NCBI RefSeq assembly: GCF_035046505.1
Contig: NC_089830.1
Location: 24,034,284-24,098,283 of the forward strand
DNA length: 64,000 nucleotides
DNA from: Tiliqua scincoides
Taxonomy: Eukaryota > Chordata > Lepidosauria > Squamata > Scincidae
Direction of reading: 5' to 3'
Every line of letters starts with the position of its first letter. Position 1 is the stretch's first letter. The position numbers and the translations under genes were made by a program. Positions 45,558 to 55,780 of this stretch are shown here, piece after piece. The notes under the pieces are model-generated. The model was not told where the DNA came from and did not search any database. It saw only the letters and a list, made by a program, of their open reading frames with translations.

Positions 45558-48500
45558 CTAGTCCTGCCTCATCACGATCTTGTGGAAGAAGGAAATAAGA
45601 GCAGTCCCGATGGGTGAAAAATGCAACCACTGGGGAAGTAATGTCCGTGCCAGGAGCCACTGAAAGGCAAACAAAAAGAAGGAAAATGCTGAGCAAGGCT
45701 GAGTGAGGCTTTTCTCTGAGCAAGAGGAGTATTTATTATTATTTATTTATTGGAGTTGCAATCTGCCTTTCTCCCTGGGGGGCACCCAAGGCGACTAAGG
45801 AGTAGAGTTTGGGGGATGTAATGAGGCCGCAGCCTTATTAGCCAGAACTGGCTTCAAATTTATTCCCTCTCCCCCAGGAAATGCTTGGTTCTGGGAGGAG
45901 GCCAGAGGCACAGATGCCCCAAATTCTCAAACCTTCTGAGACTGGCCTATACAAAGAGAGACACCCAGCAGGACTGCTTATAAAAATATAAAAACAAGGC
46001 AAGCCCAGCACTGGGTGTCTCACAGGCGGATCCTCTGCTGCAAAAAGACTGTTGCTCCTCTCTTCCCTGCTAAACAGAAGGGGAGAATATCCGACCACTG
46101 TTTTTGATTTGCTGACCAAGAGGGCATCTGATCTTCCGGGCATGAGCCCCGGGCTAAGAGCCACGGGCCAAGAGCCCTTTGGCTTGCGCCAAAGGCTCGC
46201 GCCTCTGGCAAGCCCTGCAAAGATGTAGAATATACCTGCCAAGAAAGAGGAGGAGGAGAGCAATCAGGCATGCAGGTCGACAAGCTTGCAGGCTCCACCC
46301 CCAGCCGGCCAGTCCCCCAGCTGAGCCCAAGAGCCCTTCCAGATATTGTCTCTGGGGAGGCAGCCTCTGGCAAGCCCTGCAAAGATGTAGGATATACCTG
46401 CCAGGCCTGGATGCGATCCTGGGGATTGCATCATTGCCTCCCCCCACCCCCGCTGCCTCCCCCCCACCCCCCACAAGGACTTAGAGCAGTTCAAACTCCC
46501 CTAGAGAGTTTGAAAACCGCTGGCATAGAGGATAAAAAACAAACAAGGGTTTGCTGCTGTCCATTAATCTACCTTGCAACCCACACTGAACATACCTGAA
46601 TGCTGTGCATAAGGGTGCCCGAGGTTCTGTTGGTGAGCCCCACAGTATTCAAGGCCTTGTGCGCAAACACATCTGCTGGTATCTTCCCCCATTCTGCATA
46701 CTTGGCAGTCATATTGCTGTCAACAAAAGCGGGCAGCACACTCTGCGGAAGAAAGGAGCATTACAGCGGGAGACCATGTCTGAATCCAGGCTTGTCTTCT
46801 CCAGCTGAGGATTCCTCAGGACAGGAGCTGGGAACTGCAGCCTGAGGTTCAAGCGGCAGAAGGTTCTGGGCAGGAGATCTAGGCTCCAAGTACTTTTTTC
46901 CCAGGCCTTGACAATCTGGAGGCTTCATATTCTGACTGCCAATCAATGGATATGGCCTGGCAAAATGCCAATCCAGGCTTTCAGAAGTTACTGTACCATT
47001 GGTTGAATGGTACATCTTTGCAAACACTGTCCCATTTGTTGCTTCCAGTTCCGAATCACTGGGGAATTAGTGATGGGCTGCCTCTTAGTTAGGCAGCTTC
47101 TGATAATTGCAAAGATAGCGGAGGGGGGGATTAATTGTCGCCTTCCCTTCATCATTTTCATCTCTTCTGTTTACGGTAAAACAACACTAGCACAAGATAA
47201 AGGGGAACTAGTAATTAAAGCAAACTTGCTTCCTCCTTTCCTCGGGCGCAAGCCTGTCCTGGGGTTGGGCCGGTGCAAATGTGCCATAAAGCATGTTTGC
47301 GCCTCCTCGTGCATTGGCTGGCGCACGGACACATACTGGCCAACCTCCGCGCCGACTTGGGGAGGGGCCTCGCATCAGCCAAGCTTGGCCGACGCATGGC
47401 TCTGGGGTGTGTGGGAAGGAGGCAGGAGGAAGGTGTTCTGTGGCAGGGGGAGGGCAGGGGAGGGCAGGGGGAGGGCGGTCCTGGGGGCGGGTGGGCGGGG
47501 AGCAGGAGTTGGGGCTGGGACCGGGCAGTTATGCTGGATCCCAAACCCCGTTCCCGAGCAGCATAGCGCTCTCCTCGAACATGCCACTGAGGAGACCCAT
47601 AGGGGCTGCAGTGGCTTACCTGGGGGTAAGGGGAAGAGTTTCCCCTTGCCTCTGGCTGAGCCACTTTGAGCCCCTATTTTATGCCGGATACAGCGCAGGC
47701 CTCCTGGTCTGCCTGTTGCAGCACAAGATAGGATTGCGCTGCAGGAGATAGGTCATCACTGAGCCCCTGACCACAGGATATACAAAGTGAAATAAGGAGT
47801 AAAAAATAAGTAATTTTTTAACTGGGGAATTTTGCCAAGCCCTGTTGAGTGATTGCCACAAGTCCGACTGTCCTTTGATTCCTTGGGATAAGAACAAGAG
47901 GCTCAATCAACAATACCTGCACAATGATGCCTTTGGAGCGGTATTCTCGGTCCAACCCTCGTGCGAAAAGATCCAGAAATGTCTGAAACAGAAGCAGAAA
48001 AATCAAGGTCTGAGGGTGGAAATAACTCCACGGGCACTTAGGGTGAGGACATTGGCTCCCATTCTCATAGCCACATTTGCAAAAGATGGTTAGACCTCAA
48101 CTGACAAGGGCACGATCAAGCTGCAAGTTCCACTTATTATATGAAAAGCAGATTATTTGGAGGTCATGAAGTAGAGGGAGACAATGGAAGTAAGAAAGCC
48201 TGGACCTTCAGGTATAGGGTTACAGAGGTGTACATGCTCCTCACCTTGGATGCAGCATATATCTGATGCAGGGGCATAGGACGACGGGCAAGTATCGAAG
48301 ATATGTTTATGACAATCCCCTTCTTCCTACAGAGAGAGTCATTCTGGTGAGTTAGAGCAACACCTGCCCTTCCCTAAGGAATCCAATGCAAACCAAGATT
48401 CTCCAAAATATTCCAGAGTGTAAAGGATTGCCTTTACAGCAATCAAAGAGCCCTTGTGGCACCAGAAAGACTGTGACCCCAAGGACTGGAAAAGAGCAAA

Positions 48501-51500
48501 TGGAGACAAGCAAATGTCTCTTTCTAGCCTTCTAAACTATGCAATGTGGCCAACCAACCATTTTAGGTTCAATGTGCCATGGACCAGAATCATCTCTGTG
48601 CTATATTATTACTACTGTTCCTTTCTTTCCTGCAAATTTGCCACAAATTGCCACAGATGAGCTTTGTCCCTCTTTTTTGGAGCAGAGGGTTCTGTCCACA
48701 CATCTGCTCATGATACTTTTTTCCTATATTGTTGACAACCCCAATCAAAATCCTTTCCTTGCAGGAAGCAGAAGCCCTCACAGGTGTCATTCTGGAATAC
48801 TGTACAGGCAGGTTCTGAGGTGTGCAGATTCCCTCCTCGCCTACCTGGCAACCATCTGAGGAAGGATAATCTGTGTCATCTAGGAGAACAAGAGCAGTGA
48901 CACACAGTCAGTGATGGGAAACGGGGCCCAAGCACCTTCCCCTTCCATGTCTCGTTTCCATCCATACATAACCCACCTTCAATGTTGAAAGTATATTGCA
49001 GTTCACCAAGTCAGGTATATACTGTAAGAGACGGAAAAGAAGTGTGACTGTCTTGGTTGTTGTCTTGTCACAAAGCTTCTGGCAGCTGATGAGAGACCAA
49101 GGGGACCTTGACTTTCCAGACCACCTGGGCATCTCTCCACAGCCTTTGGAGCGTCACAGGACACTTCAGCTAGTAAAAGGTGGAGAGAAAGAGCGGCCAC
49201 AGTCTGAATTTGACAGAAGTAGAGCCTGAGTCTACTTGAAGACTTGAATTCAAGGTTTGTTTTAAAATGTATTGATTTTAGTTAAGCTCCACTTTTCAAT
49301 CAAAATAGTGTCCTAAAAAAGACCTACTTCCTTGGTCACGGTGTTTACTAGCTCCTCCATGCAAGAGAGGGAAGTTTCAAAAACAAGACAAAGGCACAAG
49401 AAGGCCCCACCCCTGGCACCCCGTGTGCCCGCCCCCGGGCCCGCCCTCCCCCTCCCAATAATGCCCCTTCCGCCCCCTCCTCACACCCCCATGCCTACGT
49501 TTGCCGCTTATGTCAGTGTGCTCGCTTATGTCAGGTTCCTCCCTCCATGCATTGGCACATCTGGATGCGCTGACCTAGCTCCCACTCACGGAGGCGCAAA
49601 CATGTTTTACGGCACGTTTGTGACCCTCCAGGGCACCTATGCCGGCATGAGTGCCGGTTAGGATTGCGCCCTTAATGTGTGGCCCTATTTGCAGCAACAG
49701 AATGGCAACCTCTCTGAACATTGTTTCCAAGAAGGTTAGAATTCCACACCATATTTGCTCTAGGAAGGGGAGCCCAGCAGCTCAGGGTCAGTGATTAAAA
49801 AGGCCCAGTGTTGGGGGGGGGGATGTAAGGGCACTTTCCAACTCAACCTGAGAAGAGCCCCATTACATGCCTGCTTGAGACCTGTGAAATATGGGGTGGT
49901 GGACAGGGGAGCCACAAACGAGCGTTGTACTTTCCACTTCACGTGCTCAGCTAATTGCAACCCAGGGATGGCAGCCGACATGTCACAATGCACTGAGCTA
50001 CCAACTGTGTGCAGGGGAGATTGCACAAATGGCGGTACCTGATGACAGGCAGGGAGGTGCCAGGCGGTCTTTGGCTGAGACCAAACTCACCTTGTCAATG
50101 CCAGGGAGGTGTAGAAAATGCAGTGGCAGAGGAATGGTCATGTCAACATTGTTCACTGTAAAAAGAGTGAGCAGAGGGTGAGTTGTCACACAGACACAGA
50201 AGGCCAGTGGGTCAGAGCCACCACCCTTCTGCCTTCCCTCAGTAACAAAGCAGAGGAGCACAAAGAGACCTCAGGCACATACTTCAAGACAACAGGCTGG
50301 AATGTGGGTTGAAATTAGAGGCCAGTGTCATGGGGTGGGGCAAGTCCCTTTCCCTTTAAGATGGATTAAGTTGGGTGTTTGTTACCCAGTTGTAGTACAT
50401 TAGTAATTTAAAGAATAAAACCTGGGCATGGGTGCATGAAAACACACACAGCAGGAGGAAGGGAGCTGGGGGTTAACAGCTTTTATACTGGAAGAAATGC
50501 TGAGAGACCTGAAAGGTAGGTAATTTTTAACCTCTTTTTAAATATGATCTTTTCTTGTTTTTAAGCTACTGTAAATCATGTCAATATGTTATTGGAGCAA
50601 TTGAAGCTCCCTTAAAGCTATAATAAAAATCTTTTACATGAAAATTGAGTGCAATAATTAACCAAGGACATGTATGTTAATAGGACCTGGGGCTTGGAGT
50701 AAGCTAAATAAATAAACATTGCTCTTGGGGGTTTGTGGAGGATGGTGTAGGTGGAGGAGGGTTAAATCCTGGTTGACTTGGGAATCTCCCCTGGTCCTTC
50801 CCTACCCCAAGGGTGATGTTTGTGACAGCCACCTGTATTGGAATCGCAGAAGATCTGGCCAGGAGGTAGATGTGGTATCAGCAGTGGCCCCTTTAAGGGT
50901 AAGGCCTGGGCACCCAGCAGAGTGTGCTGCACAGCTGCAGCCACTTGAAGGGAATAGAGCCCTCAGGCATAAAAGCACCTGATGAAGGGAGAGTTTGGTG
51001 TGGGTAGCAGAAGGTGGGAAGCTTGAGGAAGGACAGACTGGAGAAATGGACTGAGGAATTGATGGCTAATAGACTGCTGGAACTGCTGATGGACTGATGT
51101 GTGAATGGACTTTGGAAGCTGCTGGAGCAGAAATACTGGAGACACTAAGACTGGTATTTGGCTGCTGTGCCCAAGATCTGCTGAGGACCAAGGGGCTGCT
51201 GTAGTGGCGGAAGGCTGCTGGCAGGAAGGAGGACCTCTGTAGGTTAAACAGGCAAGCTACCCTGGTGGTAAGGTCCAGCAGTACTGCAGGGCAGAACCAG
51301 GGTCACTTTTGAGGAAAGAAGGGGAGCTAATTAGCTAAAAGTGGGCATAGTTCTCCAGGCAGAGCTTGGACTGGGAATCTGGCAGAACACCACCAGACTG
51401 ATGCAACCACAACATGTTCAAATGAAAAAACTAGAGCCATCTTTAGAAAATGGACCCTCTGTCAGGTCAGCAGGGGAGGATAGCCCTTGCTTTCCTGATA

Positions 51501-54500
51501 GCAGAGTGGCATGGGAGCGTAGGGAAAGAGCACAAGAAGCAGGCGATCCCAAACAGAGCCAAAGAAGCAGCCACAGGCTTGTTTGTTGCAGAAGCATGTA
51601 TTGGTGAAGGAGCAGGCAGAAGAGTAGTCAGTCAAACGGTCCAGAAGTCAGGGATACAGAGAGGCACAGTCAAGATAATGCACAGTCCCAGCCACAGAAC
51701 AAACCAGCAACAGGACGCACAGAAACTCCACCACAGCAACCCACACCTGAAGTCTGCTCTTGCCCCCATATATACCGGGGCCAGCCAATCAGAGTAGGGC
51801 GACCTCATAGTCACAAGACAGTCTTGTGACCCACTCTGATTGGCTGTCCAGTGGTGCATTGCACCATTCCTCCATAGCCTACGTGACTCAGCACACATTT
51901 CTCCCAGCTCACATGGCTCGCACCTGCAACAGGTGCAGCTGATTACCAATCACATACAGTGGTGCTGTTCCTTTAATTTACATTTCATACGAGGCCTGGA
52001 CATCAAGGCCCCTCCTGCCACATCCTGGCTCACAACAATTCAGGGCTTGGATGCCAAAGGCCTGACACCCTCTCCCCATTTTGATATTCTCTGACTCTCT
52101 GTGGGAGGGACTTCCAGTGATTTCTCCACTGCTTGCTGGACATACAGCTCACTCCTATCTTGCATTGGAACAGGCAAGTTCAGCACAAGATTGGGGTCAG
52201 AAGTGGCTCAGCAGGAGGCAAGGGGAAACTCTTCCCCTTACTCCCAGGTAAGCCACCACGGCCCCAGTGAGGCCCCAGTGACTTGTGTCACCTCAGCACC
52301 TATTGTGCTGTTAGGATTGTGCGCATAGTGTGCATGTTGCTTTACTAAAAAACTTAATAAGAAGTATAAATAGGAAAAGGTGCATATACCGAGAATGCCA
52401 CCTCAGGAGGTGGCACAAGTCTGAGGAGAACGGAGCAGCTTCAAGCTCTTCCTCACTGCCCAGGGAACGGGGTTGTTATCCATCATAACAGCTGGGTCCC
52501 AGCCCTGCCTCCTGCTCCCCACCCACCCTCCTCCAGGACTGCCCTCCACCCACCCTCCCACCATCCCAGAACCCCTCCCTCCTGCCTCCTCCTGCCCTCC
52601 CCAGGCCTGGGCATTGGCCAAGCTTGGCTGATGCAACCCTCCCTCCCCATGTTGGTGAGGAGGCAGGATGCAGCCTCCGTGGGCTGGCACGCAACCCAGC
52701 GCCAGCCCAGCCGACTCCCGAGAAGGCACTAACGTGTGCTACCCTCCTGGGCTGGGACTGGTGCTGGCCTATTGTGCTGTTAGGATTGCTCCCATAGTGT
52801 ACATGACGCAAGATTAAAAAGCTTAATAAAAAGTATAAATAGGAAAAGGTGCATATACCCAGAATGCCAATCTCCAGGCCCTGCAGAGCATCTCGAATCG
52901 GCTCATAGCTTTCCGATCCCTCGGTGAAATCCATCTGGATGACTCTGGTGCTTCGGCTGTGCTGTTCCTCTGGGAAGTGAAGGCAAAGAGATGCTGGAAC
53001 TGCCTTGCCAGAACAGGTCACTAGACCAACAGGCAGACTTAGGAACACTGAGCAGTTGTCTGACACATGCAGGTGTCCAGTCTTGCAGGGGTCCGAACAG
53101 CCTGTCCGGTTATGTCTCTGAAGCAGAACAGCCAAATCCTAACTAACTTTCTGTGCCGAGCTGCAGCGGCACCAGTACGGCCTCCACTATATCCAGCATG
53201 GAAAGAGAGGCAGCTGGAGGTCTCCCTGATGTTAGGAGACACCTGTTCCCTTGCCCTGAAGTAAGCAGCCACTGCCGCGATGGGAGTACAGTGGTGCCTC
53301 GCATAACGAAATTAATCCGTTCTGCGAGTCCTTTCGTTATGGGAGTTTTTTGTTTTGCGAAGCGCGTTTTCCCATAGGAATGCATTGAAATTTAATTAAT
53401 GCGTTCCTATGGGCAAGAAAAGTCAGAACAAAGTCAAATTTGGTTTACAAAGTGTTTATTAAGTGCTCTTTAAAGGCATACATACTGTACAGAGGATTTC
53501 AAAAACGGGGGGGGGGGATGCTGAGTGGGGAGCTTGAAGGCTGTAATCCTGAGCACACTTTCCTGGGAGTAAGCACAATGGGAATTACTTCTGAGGAGTC
53601 ACGCACAGGATTGTGCTCTAAGCTGGGGAGGACACTGCAGCTGCACTCAATTGCTTGCTTTTGCCTTGATCATGGGGAAACGTGAAGGAAATGGGGCAGT
53701 GAGAGGGTGAATGAGCGATGGGGGGATGCTGAGTGGGGAGTTTGAAGGCTGTAATCCTGTGCACACTTTCCTGGGAGCAAGCTGACATGAAGATCCTCCC
53801 CTTACTAGGGCGGGCGGGATCATAGAGGGACATGAAGATCCGCCCCTTACTAGGGCGGGCGGGATCATAGAGGGACATGAAGATCCGCCCCTTACTAGGG
53901 CGGGCGGGATCATAGAGGGACATGAAGATCTGCCCCTTACTAGGGTGAACGGGATCATAAAGGGACATGAAGATCCGCCCCCTTAAGACAAACCAGGACA
54001 ATAAAAAAAAAATTCGTTATGCAAAGCATAAGTCATAAAAATTCGTTATGCGAGTTACCAAACTTTGCACACCGCTTTCGTTCTGTGGGTTTTTCGCTGC
54101 GCGGGGCATTCGTTATGCGAGGTACCACTGTACTTGGATCTGCACCAGCAAAATCTTTAGCTCAAGTCCAAAGAGCCATATGTCGGTGGATCAGGCCTGG
54201 GATGGGGGATAAGATCAAACAGGAGCCTATGCCGCTGTCCATGTCCCCTCCCAGTGCTGGTCTGCCCTCCCCATCCCCCACTACCACTCTCCCCTCTTAT
54301 AATGCACACTCTTCCTATAACAAAAAACAACGAGATAGCAAAAGAACAGCATACTTATCAATCTGTCATCATAAAAGAAGCAACCTTCAACATGGCTCCA
54401 ACTTGCTGTGTCAGTAATTACTTTGGCAATCTTTTCTTTCAGGATCCCAGAGCTCTGGAAAGAGTCCCATATCTGAGAGCTGGACCCAGCGGCTTGCCCA

Positions 54501-54890
54501 GTCACCTCCACCTCCCAGGTGCAGCTTCTCACTTACCAATTTCAGCAGCCACCTGCTTCAGCTTTTCCAGGGAGCGGCTGATGAGAACCACGTTGAGGCC
54601 CCTCTTGGCAAGCTGGAAGCCAAAGAAGGAAAGTCAGGAGATCAAAGGGTTAGCTGCAAAGGACTAGCTGCAAAGGGCTAGGAAAGGCCAATCACCAAGT
54701 GTGAAAAGTGCCTGCTGTGCTCCTTTTCCTGACAGAAGGCTCGTGGATCACTTTTGTCTTTGTTTACTCCTTGAATGTATGTGAACCTGCGCATGGCCAA
54801 GAGGACCCTTCTAAGAGCCTTTCATACATCACAGTCCACTCACCTCATGCGCGTAGGCTTTTCCAATCCCTGCCGTGGCTCCGGTTACCA
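45558..54890 (-). CDS. HSD17B3: HSD17B3-like short-chain dehydrogenase, copy C (exons 2-11)
   Basis: Third paralogue. Exons in transcript order: 54890-54844, 54612-54537, 52969-52859, 50155-50091, 49021-48977, 48879-48845, 48326-48245, 47982-47917, 46742-46596, 45659-45558. All are open, have GT-AG junctions and equal the lengths in A and B. Exon 1 is not in the window: homology to B's intron 1 stops near 55780 at a LINE, and a CpG-rich tract and a DIRS element follow. The cofactor motif and YAASK are intact, but the SDR NNxG motif reads NNVD (Gly140 to Asp by A numbering), and exon 8 has HQ for QE just before IYAASK. The C-terminus is VMRQD without dilysine. Replacement changes cluster in exons 5, 8, 10 and 11. 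It may be a functional divergent enzyme or a gene that has lost its first exon. Confidence 0.8.
45928..46425. repeat. Copy-C-specific intron 10 insertion with an internal direct repeat
   Basis: A run beginning CTCTGGCAAGCCCTGCAAAG occurs at about 46203 and again at about 46366. Not found in A or B. Family unknown. Confidence 0.4.
47244..47739 (-). mobile_element. Harbinger-like GC-rich MITE, copy C
   Basis: Homologue of the elements at 11113 and 25494, starting GGGCGCA and ending GGATTGCGC. Confidence 0.5.
49390..49675 (-). mobile_element. Truncated Harbinger-like MITE in intron 5, copy C
   Basis: Same truncated form as 9186-9475 in copy A: GGTTAGGATTGCGCCC and TTA at one end only. Confidence 0.5.
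50325..50827 (+). mobile_element. Solo LTR, family c, in intron 4 of copy C
   Basis: A 503-bp fossil with TGTCATGG and TTGTGACA ends and a 4-bp GCCA duplication on both sides. AATAAATAAAC lies near 50706. Copy A has the uninterrupted site. Its target overlaps the target duplication of the neighbouring family b LTR. Confidence 0.65.
50834..51389 (+). mobile_element. Solo LTR, family b, in intron 4 of copy C
   Basis: Same insertion as 7975-8531 in copy A (CCACC duplications on this strand). Contains GGCATAAAAGC, a TATA-like motif, near 50967. Confidence 0.7.
51470..52067 (-). mobile_element. Solo LTR, family a, in intron 4 of copy C
   Basis: Same insertion as 7298-7904 in copy A, with matching CCCTC duplications on both sides. 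Confidence 0.75.
53289..54130. mobile_element. pogo/Tigger-like MITE in intron 3 of copy C
   Basis: Inverted ends CAGTGGTGCCTCGCATAACG and CGTTATGCGAGGTACCACTG flanked by TA. 842 bp, no transposase. Copy A shows the unoccupied site near 6085. Contains a 45-bp tandem array and two CTTTCCTGGGAG-type short repeats. Confidence 0.8.
53785..53985. repeat. 45-bp tandem repeat, about 4.5 units
   Basis: Units start ACATGAAGATCC at 53785, 53830, 53875, 53920 and 53965, each with CCCCTTACTAGGG and GGGATCATA. Unit length is exactly divisible by three, so every frame stays open across it. Confidence 0.85.
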
Positions 54891-54957
54891 CTACAAAGGA
54901 GACAAAAAAGACAGGCTTTGACTAAGAGGAATGTCACCCAGGAGAGTTTCACTGAGG

Positions 54958-55606
54958 AAGGCACCACAAGTTCAGCACCCATCAGAAGAGTCTGCAAATG
55001 CAGTCATTTTCAGGTCAAACTTCATGTGGCTTTGTATGGAGTTTGACTCTTCAAAGAAGGGGGTTGATTGTTCTCAGACCTGTGCTACGGAGTGAAGGGG
55101 TTAAATGTCCCATTTCTACATGCCACAGTCCTCATCCAGATTGGACGCTCTTCCCTTCTCCCGTGGCTGGAATTAAACTTCAGGGTGGAAAAGGCCCAGA
55201 AGCTATATTAAGGGTGCAATCCTAACCCCTTATGTCAGTGCTTTCCAGCTTTCCAGCACTGACATGAGGGCAATGCAGCTCTGAGGTAAGGGAACAAACA
55301 TTCCCTTACTTTGAGAAGGCCTCTGAGTGATACCCAATTGCAGGATGCAGCACACGTCCCATTGGCAGTGCTATGCCAGTGCTGGAAAGCATTGACATAA
55401 GGGGTTAGGATTGCACCCCTAAAGCACTTAGCATCCCTTGCGGTCTGAAGTTCAATGACAGCCTTGAGATGTATCAGACCCACAGACCTCAGTTAGTTTA
55501 ACAGTCTTACTCACCCTCTAGGGAACTCTAGCTCTCAGAAGGGACAGGCAGACCAATGATCTTTCTCAGAGAACCCTCAACAGTCTCACCAACCTACAGT
55601 GAACAG
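54958..55606. repeat. Copy-C-specific insertion in intron 1
   Basis: Relative to copy B (37098), about 650 bp are added between GTTTCACTGAGGA and CTCTGTGGGTGG. It contains a complete palindromic MITE; the rest is unidentified. Confidence 0.5.
55211..55420. mobile_element. Palindromic Harbinger-like MITE
   Basis: About 210 bp with inverted ends of about 38 bp (GGGTGCAATCCTAACCCCTT against its complement) and TAA on both sides. The cleanest small member of the GGGxGCAATCC family in the window. Confidence 0.6.
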
Positions 55607-55780
55607 GACTCTGTGGGTGGCCGGGTGGGAGGGGGAAAACTGACATAAATCCACTAGAGACTTGCTCTCTAGAGTCTTTTCAAAAAGTAAGTCAAGCCAC
55701 AAGTCAGGTGCGGTCTTACAGAACAAATGGAGGTGCTGGAGTTCATGAGATGTTCCCATCCCATCTGCCATCAGCGATGT

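Noticed and set aside
53618-54001. Open frame encoding a 15-residue repeat protein ([15 protein letters not shown]-type)
   Set aside because: It is the 45-bp minisatellite read through; any repeat of a length divisible by three stays open. It lies in a MITE within an intron.
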